A stretch of 64,000 bases of DNA from Terriglobus albidus (GCF_025685425.1 NZ_JAGTAS010000024.1:62001-126000), one strand, 5' to 3'; positions 39,045-47,450 are shown, counted from the stretch's first letter. Notes: generated by a model not told the origin, from the sequence alone. Numbers and translations: made by a program.

Positions 39045-39752
39045 ATGGGACGACTTGCACGAGTAATTGCAGTAGGAGAGCCGCATCACGTAACGCAGCG
39101 TGGCAACGCGAGACGGTACATTCTGGAGCGCGACGAAGATCGGGCCGTGTACCTGGTATTGCTGCAGGAAAACATGCAGCAATACCAAGTGTCTCTCCTT
39201 GGATATTGTCTGATGTCCAATCATGTCCATCTTGTGATGGTTCCCTGCGAGGCAGATAGCCTGGCATTTACGTTGAAGCACACGCACGGCCGGTATGCCG
39301 GATATTGGAATGCTAAGCACGGATCGAGCGGGCATGTATGGCAGGGGAGGTACTACTCCTGTCCGTTGGACCGGCCGCATCTGTGGAAGGCATTGCGCTA
39401 CACAGAGCTGAACCCACTGCGGGCGGGTTTGACCGCAAAAGCAGAGGATTGGCCCTGGTCCAGTGCCGGCGTGCACTGTGGGGTGACGGCAGGTGACCAA
39501 TCGCTATCCATGGAACTCTGGACTGCAAATTGGAATAGATCGAGTTGGAAAGAGTATCTCGCAGAGAAAGAAACGGAAGAAGAGCTTCGCGCCAATCGGC
39601 AGTCGACTCATAGTGGGAGGCCCTTGGGTGACGAGAGCTTTGTTCGTGACCTGGAGGAAGCGACCGAACGATCGTTATCTCCACAAAGAGGAGGCCGTCC
39701 TGCAAAAGCAACCGGAAATTCTGAGCAGGCTCAGCTGACTTTCGAAATCTAA
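39045..39752 (+). CDS. REP-associated tyrosine transposase (RAYT, IS200-like TnpA family)
   Basis: A 235-residue single-strand DNA transposase-like enzyme that handles REP palindromes. The HUH motif is at His60-Val-His62 (LMSNHVHLVMVP). An RYYSCPLD region and the helix LRYTELNPLRAG carry the likely catalytic Tyr119. The N-terminal MGRLARV..GEPHHVTQRG is the family start. Inverted REP units stand on both sides. The upstream GTAACTTGTAGCG is shared with the decayed copy at 40741. The C-terminal third is Glu/Arg-rich. The gene appears intact and may still act on the local REPs. Confidence 0.92.
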   Translation: MGRLARVIAVGEPHHVTQRGNARRYILERDEDRAVYLVLLQENMQQYQVSLLGYCLMSNHVHLVMVPCEADSLAFTLKHTHGRYAGYWNAKHGSSGHVWQGRYYSCPLDRPHLWKALRYTELNPLRAGLTAKAEDWPWSSAGVHCGVTAGDQSLSMELWTANWNRSSWKEYLAEKETEEELRANRQSTHSGRPLGDESFVRDLEEATERSLSPQRGGRPAKATGNSEQAQLTFEI

Positions 39753-39774
39753 CTGGAACGCTATCTGCTTGGGA

Positions 39775-39797
39775 ACGTCCCGTCTGTCCCCAGGTTT
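39775..39797 (-). repeat. REP unit, right flank of RAYT gene
   Basis: Inverted copy of the left REP unit, 23 of 23 bases identical on the reverse strand (ACGTCCCGTCTGTCCCCAGG and three more). Confidence 0.85.
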
Positions 39798-39815
39798 CTA
39801 TTGGGTTAGATCAAT

Positions 39816-40010
39816 ATGTCCCCCGAATTCACCCAACCCGGAGAAGTTGCCGTCAAAGGAGCACGTGGGGCGCATGCTGAGGTAAACGTTCTGAATGCTG
39901 CAAAGAAGAATGGCCAGACCCGTAACTCAATAGCTCCTAGCAGGCCAGCGTGCCCATCCTGCACGACGACAATGAAGCAACACAATGTTAGGATTGTTGA
40001 CCCAAAATGA
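39816..40010 (+). pseudogene. Cytidine-deaminase-like toxin tip fragment (fourth cassette)
   Basis: A 64-residue piece beginning just past the right REP unit, with an in-frame stop directly upstream. It carries the zinc site of the deaminase superfamily: His20-Ala-Glu22 in ARGAHAEVNVLNAA and Cys46/Cys49 in SRPACPSC. The Glu22 proton shuttle is present. This layout is that of nucleic-acid deaminase tips of polymorphic toxins. The N-terminal strands of the fold and any toxin body are missing, so it is probably inactive. The next frame starts ATGA over its stop, keeping the toxin-immunity arrangement seen twice before. Confidence 0.7.
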
Positions 40011-40627
40011 ATATCGAAATTGTAAAAACTGAAGGTAACAAAAACATCCCATTTATTCAATGGCTAGAACGTCTCGGAGATTTGCTGTCCACGCTGGATA
40101 GAAGCAAGAATATTCTTTTTTTGAGATCGTGTTGTGAGCGTCTCTATGGGAAACTATCTTGAGTTCCAATCCGAAACAGGATGGGGCAGTGCAGATACTT
40201 GTGTAGAGCTATCGGATATCTGATTCCGCAATCGCCGGTAGAAGAGAATTTGATTTATGAACTACAAGCCGCCGTAACTAGCATAACGCCTAATTCGGAG
40301 GATTTTGATTCTTCTTACACTTCGGCAGCTCTCGATGCCGCAAATGCAGTAGAGGAAGCGTTGGCATATTGCCTTGATGGGAATGTCTCGCATTGCCTGC
40401 AGGTAGCCTGTTTATGTCGTGATTCCATATACATGTTTGTGCAACAGAGGGATGATTTGGACTACACAGATGAGGATGAGCGTCGAATTTACTCAGACAG
40501 TCTGATGTCTCGAGAGCTAGCTCATGATGTCAGATCACTTCAGACCTCGGGCCAAGAAATACCGGACCGGTTTCTGCATCTTTTTGCAGACTGCTGTAAT
40601 CCAGCTAATGCTAGTCTCCGAACCTGA
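40007..40627 (+). pseudogene. DUF416 family immunity-type gene, broken by frameshifts
   Basis: Three frames together rebuild a DUF416 protein. Frame one: IPFIQWLERLGDLLSTLDRS, then LRSCCERLYG. Frame two: NYLEFQSETGWGSADTCVEL, which stops at TGA near 40223. Frame three: VEENLIYELQAAVTSITPNS, FDSSYTSAALDAANAVEEAL, LACYLD-type region and DSLMSRELAHDVRSLQ. The first ATG overlaps the stop of the deaminase fragment. The protein cannot be made without two frame changes. Together with the deaminase fragment this is a dead toxin-immunity pair. Confidence 0.75.
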
Positions 40628-40698
40628 ACTGTAACAGGTCCCCCGAGGCCCGCCTTTGAACCTCGGATAATTGTCTGGAACCCTGCATTGAGCCGTGG

Positions 40699-40724
40699 AA
40701 ACCCGGGGACAGACGGGACGTAAC
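40699..40724 (+). repeat. REP unit, left flank of decayed RAYT copy
   Basis: AAACCCGGGGACAGACGGGA then CGTAAC: one change relative to the unit before the intact RAYT gene. Confidence 0.8.
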
Positions 40725-40740
40725 CCGATAATTTGTAGCG

Positions 40741-41013
40741 ATGGGACAATTTGCACAACGAGGCAACGCCAGACGATACATACTGAACGATGACGCCGAC
40801 CGAGCTGTGTATCTGAAGCTGTTGTCAGAGAATATGCAGCAATACGGAACGTCTTTGCTGGGATATTGCCTGATGTCCAATCACGTTCACCTGGTAATGG
40901 TTCCTGACGAAGCGAGAAGTTTGGCGATTATTTTGAAGCATACACGTGGCCGGTACGCGTCATACTGGAACGCGAACATGGTTCGAGCGGCCATGCCTAG
41001 TGCATTGGGGTAG
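40741..41013 (+). pseudogene. Decayed second RAYT transposase
   Basis: Begins like the intact RAYT (same GTAGCG-ATGGGAC context) but lacks 36 nt that encode VIAVGEPHHVT. It keeps GNARRYIL, the HUH motif (LMSNHVHLVMVP) and GRYASYWNA. One missing base then shifts the frame at the segment equivalent to KHGSSGHV, and it stops. The tyrosine helix is lost. A degenerate right-hand REP (about 41118-41142, GCTTGGGAAC...TGTCTGTTTCG) shows that the whole element was once present. Confidence 0.88.
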
Positions 41014-41117
41014 GTGGCGGTCCCTAAGAGGACGCCGTCTTCAGTAGGATGGCCGATATGGCTCGGCCTATGAGAGCTTTCGGGATCGATACATCACCCG
41101 GCTCTTGAGCGCTTAAA

Positions 41118-41142
41118 GCTTGGGAACTTCATGTCTGTTTCG
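41118..41142 (-). repeat. Degenerate REP unit, right flank of decayed RAYT
   Basis: GCTTGGGAAC is identical to the right border of the intact RAYT element, and the following TGTCTGTTTCG is a worn version of CGTCTGTCCCC. Confidence 0.5.
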
Positions 41143-41185
41143 TTCGTATTCTTTCGCTGGTTGTTATCCCAATAAGAGAAGATCG

Positions 41186-42601
41186 ATGATTCGGAAGACC
41201 ATTGCCTCATGCATTGCGGCACTTATTTTCAGCCAGGTACTTGGATGTGGGGGACGGGGATCGCAGAATACGCCCGTTCCTGCTATCTCTGTGACACTTT
41301 CTCCTGCGAGCGCAACTCTCTTTCTGCGCGGAACGCAGACATTCACCGCAAGCGTTACAGGTGCGAGCGATCAACGAGTTGTCTTTGAAGTGACTGGAGG
41401 AGGAAGTACGACAACGAGCGGTGTCTATACCGCTCCTGATCGTCCGGGTGATTACAAAATTCGTGCATGGAGCGTCGCTGATGAAACCAAGTACGCACAG
41501 GCCTCTATTCATGTTGAGGGTTATCGCGAGCGCATCTCGGACATCGGAACTACCAATGATGGCTATGACCGGCATACGGCGAATCTGGTGCCCGATGGCA
41601 GGGTGTTGATAGCAGGCGGTTATGGGTCGCGCGGACTTCATACAAGAGCAGACATCTATGTGCCTGGGCAGGTAGGAGTCATAGCCGGGCCAGACCTTGT
41701 GGTTCCCCGGCAAGCTCATGCGTCCGTGGATTTATCCGATGGCAGGATTTTGTTGACCGGTGGATTTGCTGTATCCACATCGGCAAACTTCTATGACCCG
41801 GTCTTTAAGAGCTCGGAGATCTATGATCCGGTCAGCAATCGCTTTATCGCCGGACCGGAGATGCAATGGGCGCGGCGCGAGCATACGATGACTCGCCTTA
41901 CCGACGGCCGTGTTCTTGTCGTAGGTGGCATCAGTCTTCATGGCCATGGATTCTCTGCGAATCCGCAAGCAGAGATTTACTCGCCATCGACAAACCGGTT
42001 TGAGCTCGCGGGACGGAACATTGATCCTCGATGGATGCACACGGCAACCCGCTTACCAGATGGCAGAGTATTGGTGGCCGGCGGGCGTCCGAACAATTGC
42101 ATCGTCGTGTGTTCTGTCGATGGATTGAAAAGTGCCGAAATCTTCGATCCTTCAACAGGACAATGGAGTGCGACCGGATCCATGAATATCAGCCGATATG
42201 GTCATTCCGCAGCATTGATGGCGGATGGAAGGGTGCTGATTCTCGGCGGTGAGACCACGGAAACAGTTGGAGCAGGCGATCAGGTGCTGGACGTAGAAAT
42301 CTACGACCCGGCAACGGGAAAGTTCACGCTTGCAGGCCGACTGATTGATGGCCGCAGCTTTCATGCTTTGACGGAACTACATGATGGGCGCTATCTGCTG
42401 GCGGGCGGCAATAAACTTTCCAACACCCCTCTCTATACAACAGAAATTTATGACCCGGAGAAGGGCAAAAGTACTCCTGGACCAGAGATGAGAGATTTTC
42501 GTGTCAGGGCACGTTCCGTGAAGCTGGTAAGCGGGAAGGTACTGGTGATTGGCGGGCATAACTCAGGCCAACCCGTCGCTCCGCTGGATCTGTTCGAGTG
42601 A
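41186..42601 (+). CDS. Kelch-repeat lipoprotein with Ig-like domain
   Basis: Exported 471-residue protein. The signal ends in a lipobox SQVLGCGG, so it is probably lipid-anchored. A bacterial Ig-like domain follows (ISVTLSPASATLFLRGTQTF, about 35-110). Seven kelch-like repeats then share DGRVL(I/V)AGG followed by AEIYDP-type strands, enough for a seven-bladed propeller. Kelch propellers bind proteins or sugars; no catalytic site is visible. I use ATG 41186 with AGAGAAG close upstream. The open frame extends 66 nt further from a TTG without a ribosome site. Confidence 0.85.
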   Translation: MIRKTIASCIAALIFSQVLGCGGRGSQNTPVPAISVTLSPASATLFLRGTQTFTASVTGASDQRVVFEVTGGGSTTTSGVYTAPDRPGDYKIRAWSVADETKYAQASIHVEGYRERISDIGTTNDGYDRHTANLVPDGRVLIAGGYGSRGLHTRADIYVPGQVGVIAGPDLVVPRQAHASVDLSDGRILLTGGFAVSTSANFYDPVFKSSEIYDPVSNRFIAGPEMQWARREHTMTRLTDGRVLVVGGISLHGHGFSANPQAEIYSPSTNRFELAGRNIDPRWMHTATRLPDGRVLVAGGRPNNCIVVCSVDGLKSAEIFDPSTGQWSATGSMNISRYGHSAALMADGRVLILGGETTETVGAGDQVLDVEIYDPATGKFTLAGRLIDGRSFHALTELHDGRYLLAGGNKLSNTPLYTTEIYDPEKGKSTPGPEMRDFRVRARSVKLVSGKVLVIGGHNSGQPVAPLDLFE

Positions 42602-42755
42602 AGTATCGATCCCGTAGGAAGAAGGTGCTTTCGCCAATGCGGACGCACCTCCTTAATTCGGTTGGTTAACGTTCGCGGACTTAGTCATATCGCCCATTCT
42701 TCGCGGCGCAGACGCGAAGGGGAGTCCCCGCGTATGGAAGAGTATCGGTAGAGAA

Positions 42756-42828
42756 GCAGATTTCTCCGCTATCGGTTCACCCAGCCAGCGAAGCTGGCCG
42801 GGACCCCGAACGCTGCGAAATGACAAAA
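42756..42828 (+). repeat. Intergenic BOX-like repeat, copy 1 (with insertion)
   Basis: GCAGATTTCTCCGCT at the left and CGCTGCGAAATGACAAAA at the right, as in copies 2 (52788) and 3 (57735), but here about 30 extra bases with a short inverted repeat (CCAGCcagcgaaGCTGG) sit in the middle. The surrounding 42602-42896 interval has no gene. Confidence 0.7.
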
Positions 42829-42896
42829 GGGCAATGCAGAACCTGAAAGGTTGCGTTTCCCAGCTCTAGCTCTATGTCAACGCGGCCCAAGCTAAG

Positions 42897-44855
42897 CTAC
42901 TCGTCCGTCTTCTCTCGCTTGTAGGGCGAAGCCATCCGTGCGCGAGCTTCATTGATGGCGCCCTGGGTATTGTCGTTGGTCTGGATGGCGAGGCGGTACT
43001 CGTTGACGGCGCGGTCGCGCTGACCGGTGACGTCGAAGATGTTGCCCAGCTTGATGTGGCTCCAGACCTCGGTCCATTTGGGATCACCGTCTCCGCGCAA
43101 TGCGTCGCGGAAGGCGTTTGCCGCCGACTGATAATTCTTCTGCAGGAAGAAGATCTCGGCGATGCGGTAGTTGGCGAGGGAGGAGTTCTTGTTCGCGTCC
43201 AGCGCCTTCTGATACTCGTTCAGCGCGGCGATCAGGTCACCCTGGGCAGCCTGCTGCTGACCACGCAGAACAGCGACGCGGACTGCAAGGTCAGGCGTAG
43301 ACTTCAACACCCAGTTGTCCGGATCGATGGTGACGCGGCGCGGACGGCCGAAGGTCTCGACTGTGTACTGCGATTCGGAGCCGGAGACGTCGATGCGGCG
43401 AATCTCTGTCTTACCGTCGGTCTCGATGCGCAGCTCTACGGGCATGCGGAAGAGATCGAGGTCCTGGGTGATCTGGCCGATCGTGCGGAAGCCTTTCGAG
43501 CTGCCAAGACGGAAGACGGTGTACTTGTTCTGGAAGGCAGGCGCGCCGGTGCCGTCGATCCACTGCGCGAAGAAGGCTTCCAGCGTGGTGGCCTGCGGGT
43601 TCATCTTTTCAGCCAGGCTTTGCAGATCGCTCGACCGGACACTCTTGTCGGTATAGACCGAGAGCAGGTTGCGCAGAAACTTGATGAAGTTGTCGTTGCC
43701 GATCTCCCAGCGCAACATGTGATAGACCATGGCGCCCTTCTCGAGCGACATGGACTGGAACTGGGGCGAGAAGGGGTCCAGGCGGCCGATGGACGAGATG
43801 GGCACCGTGTCATAGGCCAGCGCGCCGGCGGAGATATCGGGGATAGCGCTCTGCAGCGAGTTCTTACCGTTCGCGTCCTCCATATACATCAGCTCCGCAT
43901 ACCGGGACATACCATTGGTGACCCAGGCATCGTTCAGCGTCGCGGGGGAGATCTCGGATCCCCACCACTGGCGTGCCAGGGTATTGGCGAGCAGCCGATA
44001 GCTATTGCGGTCGGGCCAGCGGCTTCCGGCGACGGCGGCGATCTCCGGTCCCCAGGTGGAGCTGACAGCATCGTCGGGAAGTTCCACCAGGTTCACGCGA
44101 GTCGACTCGGGCTGGCCAAAGGTGGAGCTCATGAACTCGAACTCCTTGGCGGCCGTTTCGCCATAGCCGGCAGCATCTCCAGTGTGCTTTTCCGTGGTGT
44201 AGGTGCGGATGTTGCCGACGGTCTTTTCGGTGAACTTGCCGGCGATCACGGTTCCAGGAAGGCCGGGCTTGGTCCAGTTGAAGTCAAACTGGGTCTTGCC
44301 GCCGGCAATGTCCTTATGACCGCCGGCTCCACTGGCGATTACGGTCTCGCCCTTAGGGACGACGACGTGCATCTCGGCGGTAAAGCGATCGGTATAGAGG
44401 CCGCTCATGGGGAACCAGCGGCCGGGATAGAGCAGGATCGAGACGGGGTCCGCGACCGCGGCCATCTTAATCCCTTCTACCGGGCTTGTATCGGCGTCCT
44501 TCAGGACACCTGCGTACTCGAACGTGTAGGTCGCGGTCTCGCCCTTGGCCAACGGCTTGGCGGGGGTGATATGGACGGTCGAGTCGGTCGCGACGCGGTC
44601 GGCCGAGAGGGTCGCTCCGGCGCCGTCGGTCAGCTTGGTGATCTTGAGGCCGTTATTCAGCTCCAGCGTGACGCTGGAGAGGTCCTCCAGGGCAGTAAAG
44701 GTGACCTTCGCCGTCGCCGTTAACTCGTTCTTTGAAGGATCGAGATCGGCAGTGATGACGTACCCGGTGACATCGACCGTGGGACGGAGGGGAGCAGCAT
44801 AAGCGCTGACGGAAATCGCAGCAAGAGCAAGCAGATAGCGGACGCGGCCGGACAT
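42897..44855 (-). CDS. M1-aminopeptidase-like pseudoenzyme with C-terminal TPR
   Basis: Exported protein of 652 residues. Signal peptide MSGRVRYLLALAAISVSAYA, an M1-type N-terminal beta domain, then the thermolysin-like domain. Where M1 enzymes have HELAHQWWG plus NEG, this protein reads NTLARQWWG (near 290) and then WVTNGMSRY. Both zinc His, the catalytic Glu and the third zinc ligand Glu are all replaced, and the GAMEN motif is absent. The fold is still recognisable (QWWG, SLEKGAMVYHMLR). A TPR region (about 555-640) follows. It is probably a binding or scaffold protein. I use ATG 44855, where the signal peptide starts. Confidence 0.85.
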   Translation of the reverse strand: MSGRVRYLLALAAISVSAYAAPLRPTVDVTGYVITADLDPSKNELTATAKVTFTALEDLSSVTLELNNGLKITKLTDGAGATLSADRVATDSTVHITPAKPLAKGETATYTFEYAGVLKDADTSPVEGIKMAAVADPVSILLYPGRWFPMSGLYTDRFTAEMHVVVPKGETVIASGAGGHKDIAGGKTQFDFNWTKPGLPGTVIAGKFTEKTVGNIRTYTTEKHTGDAAGYGETAAKEFEFMSSTFGQPESTRVNLVELPDDAVSSTWGPEIAAVAGSRWPDRNSYRLLANTLARQWWGSEISPATLNDAWVTNGMSRYAELMYMEDANGKNSLQSAIPDISAGALAYDTVPISSIGRLDPFSPQFQSMSLEKGAMVYHMLRWEIGNDNFIKFLRNLLSVYTDKSVRSSDLQSLAEKMNPQATTLEAFFAQWIDGTGAPAFQNKYTVFRLGSSKGFRTIGQITQDLDLFRMPVELRIETDGKTEIRRIDVSGSESQYTVETFGRPRRVTIDPDNWVLKSTPDLAVRVAVLRGQQQAAQGDLIAALNEYQKALDANKNSSLANYRIAEIFFLQKNYQSAANAFRDALRGDGDPKWTEVWSHIKLGNIFDVTGQRDRAVNEYRLAIQTNDNTQGAINEARARMASPYKREKTDE

Positions 44856-44898
44856 TCTCTTCGATATCCTCTGGGGAGATGGTACTCCCATCAGTCGG

Positions 44899-46215
44899 TT
44901 AGACGCAGGTTTCTCCAAGTAGTTGGAGTACCGCTGTCTTTACCCGGGTGATGGCGGTTTCTCCCGGTTTCCCGGGTTCAAGTTGGAGCCGCAGAGCATG
45001 CAGGTCCTGACGGACTGCGGCGAGTTTTGCCGGATCGGCCAGCCAGCTTCGCAGGAGATCGGCGAGCTTTTCCGGGGTGAAGTTCTCCTGCAGCAGCTCT
45101 GGAACGATTCTGCGGCCGGCGATCAGGTTGGCCATGGCGATCGGCAGATTGCCATGCTCGTCCATAGGGGCGGGAATCTCGGGCGGATACGAGACCAGCC
45201 TCTTGGCCAGCCGGAAGGTCAAGGGAGAGACCTTATAGACCACGACAAATGGATTGCCGATTACGGCTGCCTGTACGGTTGCGGTGCCGCTGGCAACGAC
45301 GCCGACCGTGGCATGGTACAAGGCTTCGCGCGCGTCGGAGACCAAGACAGGACGGACGGTGGGCTGAGGCAGGGAGGAGATGGTTTCGCGGATGACCTCT
45401 GGATTCAGGGTCGATGCGACCGGAAGCAGGAACTCGTAGCATGAGCGGCCCAGCATCCCTTTAGAAGAGGTGACATGGAAGGTCGCCATCACGACAGATT
45501 CTCTCCGCGGTTCCAGCATCTCGGGAGGAACGGCAGGATTCAGGGAAAGCTGTTTGGCGGCCTCCAGCATGGTGGGTAAGTTTGCCTGGATCTCTTTCCG
45601 GCGGCTGCCGGGCAGGAGGGCGATCCAGATCTTGTTGGGGTTCAGGCCGTATCGTGCAGCGAACTCCTCGCGTCTGGAGGAGGGACGTGGAAGCTCAGCG
45701 AGCGGATGCCCGACGAACTCCGCATCGACGCCACGCGCCTGATAGAAGGGCTGCTCGAAGGGGAAGATGACCATCATCTTCGAGACCCGTTCCTGCACCC
45801 AGCGCAGGCGACGCTTCTTCCAGGCCCAGAGCTGCGGGCTGACAAAGTAGACGACCGGTACACCCTGACGATGGAGTTCCTTGGCAAGGCGGAAGTTGAC
45901 GTCCGGGAAGTCGATCAGCACGGCTACGTCCGGCTTCCGTTCGCGGATGGCCCGGATCAACCGGCGGTAGCTGGCATAGATCTTCGGGATATGCCGCAGG
46001 ATCTCGGTAATGCCCATATGGGCGACATCTTCGGCACGTACCACGCGCTGTTGTCCGGCGGCCTCCATCTCCAGGCCGCCCAGGCCGAGGAATGTGGCCT
46101 GGGGCAATTCAGCCTTGAGGGCTGTAATGAGCTGCGCGCCGTAATGGTCTCCGCTGGCTTCTCCGGCAGAGACAAAGATCGTCGGGTTGGAGTTGTCAGG
46201 GATGGGACTTGGCAC
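44899..46215 (-). CDS. lpxB: Lipid-A-disaccharide synthase
   Basis: Peripheral inner-membrane glycosyltransferase (GT19) joining UDP-2,3-diacylglucosamine and lipid X in lipid A synthesis. Motifs: FVSAGEASGDHYGAQL at the N-terminus, GLGGLEMEAAG, MGITEILRHIPKI, LIDFPDVNFRLAK, YFVSPQLWAWKKRR and, near the end, VVASGTATVQAAVIGNPFVV. The GTG at 46215 is preferred: GGAAG stands 6 nt upstream. An in-frame ATG at 46272 would add 19 residues unlike the family. The M1-like gene follows 44 nt downstream on the same strand. It is divergent from the glycerophosphodiesterase gene. Confidence 0.93.
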   Translation of the reverse strand: MPSPIPDNSNPTIFVSAGEASGDHYGAQLITALKAELPQATFLGLGGLEMEAAGQQRVVRAEDVAHMGITEILRHIPKIYASYRRLIRAIRERKPDVAVLIDFPDVNFRLAKELHRQGVPVVYFVSPQLWAWKKRRLRWVQERVSKMMVIFPFEQPFYQARGVDAEFVGHPLAELPRPSSRREEFAARYGLNPNKIWIALLPGSRRKEIQANLPTMLEAAKQLSLNPAVPPEMLEPRRESVVMATFHVTSSKGMLGRSCYEFLLPVASTLNPEVIRETISSLPQPTVRPVLVSDAREALYHATVGVVASGTATVQAAVIGNPFVVVYKVSPLTFRLAKRLVSYPPEIPAPMDEHGNLPIAMANLIAGRRIVPELLQENFTPEKLADLLRSWLADPAKLAAVRQDLHALRLQLEPGKPGETAITRVKTAVLQLLGETCV

Positions 46216-46298
46216 CGATGCTTCCAGCGTACTAGGGTAAAGCGTTGGCGGCCAGCAAGTGCAACGCTGCATTAATCCATGGCCTGCATAGTGAATAC

Positions 46299-47450
46299 AT
46301 GATGAAGCGTACGATTGCCTGTATGACGTTGTTGAGCAGCTTTGCTATGGCGCAGAGCAGCGATCCTTACCTGGCTCTGATGAAGAAGGCGGGCGAGCAT
46401 GCCCGTGCGAAGGGTGCAAAGCATACGCCGGTGTTGTCGCCGGTAGATTCCAGCGTCATTGGGCCCAATGCGAAGGTGCGCGTAGATACACTCCATGCCG
46501 CCGGCGTTAAGGTCGTTCCCTGGACAACAAATGACGCGGCCAAGATGAAGGCGCTGATCGATCTGGGCGTTGACGGCATCATCACTGACCGCCCGGACAT
46601 CCTGCATAAGGTCGTTGAAGATCTTCGTGCCGCAGGAAAGCCCCTGAAGGGCTTCGATATTACCGCGCACCGCGGCGGACGCGGCCTGCGCCCGGAGAAC
46701 ACCCTGCCCTCGTTTGAGAACGGTATGGATCAGGGAGCCACGACGCTGGAAACGGATACCGGCGTCACGACCGATGGCGTCTCCCTGATCTGGCACGACC
46801 AGTTCCTCAACCCGGAGAGCTGCCGCCGCGCCGACGGAGCAGCATACACCATGGAAAACCGTGTCTATATCAACACCATCTCCATGCCAGAGGCGCAGAA
46901 GACCTTCATCTGCGACAAGCTACACTTCGGGCCGGACCAGAAGAACGACCTGGCGCTTTCGCCGGTCGCTGTCGCCTTTGCGAAGCTGGAGAAGATGCCC
47001 AGCCCGTATGCTCCCACGAATGCGGCGCAGCTCTTCCGTTTTGTGAAGTTTTATACCGAATACTACAAGAGCGGGGCGGGGAAGAACTCGCCTCATGCCG
47101 CCGAACGCGCTGCCACGGGAGCGACGGTGCGGTTCAATCTCGAGACCAAGATCATGCCGGATCGGTTGCCACCGGAGGTGGCGGGAGCACAGAATACCAA
47201 TGCTTCGGCGGACCTCTATAAGAACCACACGGTCGGACCGCAGCAGTTTGTGGACGCGCTTTGCGGAGCGATCACGAAGGAGAAGATGATCGGCCGCGCC
47301 GAGGTGCAAAGCTTCGATTTTCGGACTCTGCAATTAGTGGAAGAACAATTTCCCGAGATTCCAACGTATTACCTGACCAATAGTGCGAAATTGCTTAGCA
47401 GCGAATTCGTTCCCGAGACACTTCGTCTCTCGCCGGAAGAGACAAAGTAA
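46299..47450 (+). CDS. Glycerophosphodiester phosphodiesterase with circularly permuted barrel
   Basis: Exported 383-residue enzyme of the GDPD TIM-barrel family that would cleave glycerophosphodiesters in the periplasm. Signal peptide to about residue 19. The usual last strands come first: VKVVPWTTND (70-79) and LGVDGIITDRPDI (89-101). Only then follows the usual beginning ITAHRGGRGLRPENTLPSFE (121-140), LETDTGV and SLIWHDQFLNP. It ends after VQSFDFRTL and PEIPTYYL, exactly where the C-terminal strands normally follow. The catalytic HRG and HD are intact. The parts add up to one complete barrel, so this is permutation and not a duplication. A terminator follows. Confidence 0.88.
   Translation: MMKRTIACMTLLSSFAMAQSSDPYLALMKKAGEHARAKGAKHTPVLSPVDSSVIGPNAKVRVDTLHAAGVKVVPWTTNDAAKMKALIDLGVDGIITDRPDILHKVVEDLRAAGKPLKGFDITAHRGGRGLRPENTLPSFENGMDQGATTLETDTGVTTDGVSLIWHDQFLNPESCRRADGAAYTMENRVYINTISMPEAQKTFICDKLHFGPDQKNDLALSPVAVAFAKLEKMPSPYAPTNAAQLFRFVKFYTEYYKSGAGKNSPHAAERAATGATVRFNLETKIMPDRLPPEVAGAQNTNASADLYKNHTVGPQQFVDALCGAITKEKMIGRAEVQSFDFRTLQLVEEQFPEIPTYYLTNSAKLLSSEFVPETLRLSPEETK

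Noticed and set aside
38752-39500. Overlapping leftward open frames of 171 and 241 residues
   Set aside because: They run through the REP units and antisense to the RAYT gene; only a short helix-turn-helix-like motif inside is noted, as a weak finding.
43056-44723. Rightward 555-residue open frame
   Set aside because: Antisense to the M1-like gene. The reverse-strand protein has a signal peptide, fold motifs and TPR; the forward one has none.
42897-44855. Annotation as an active M1 aminopeptidase
   Set aside because: All zinc ligands and the catalytic Glu are replaced, so only the fold can be claimed.
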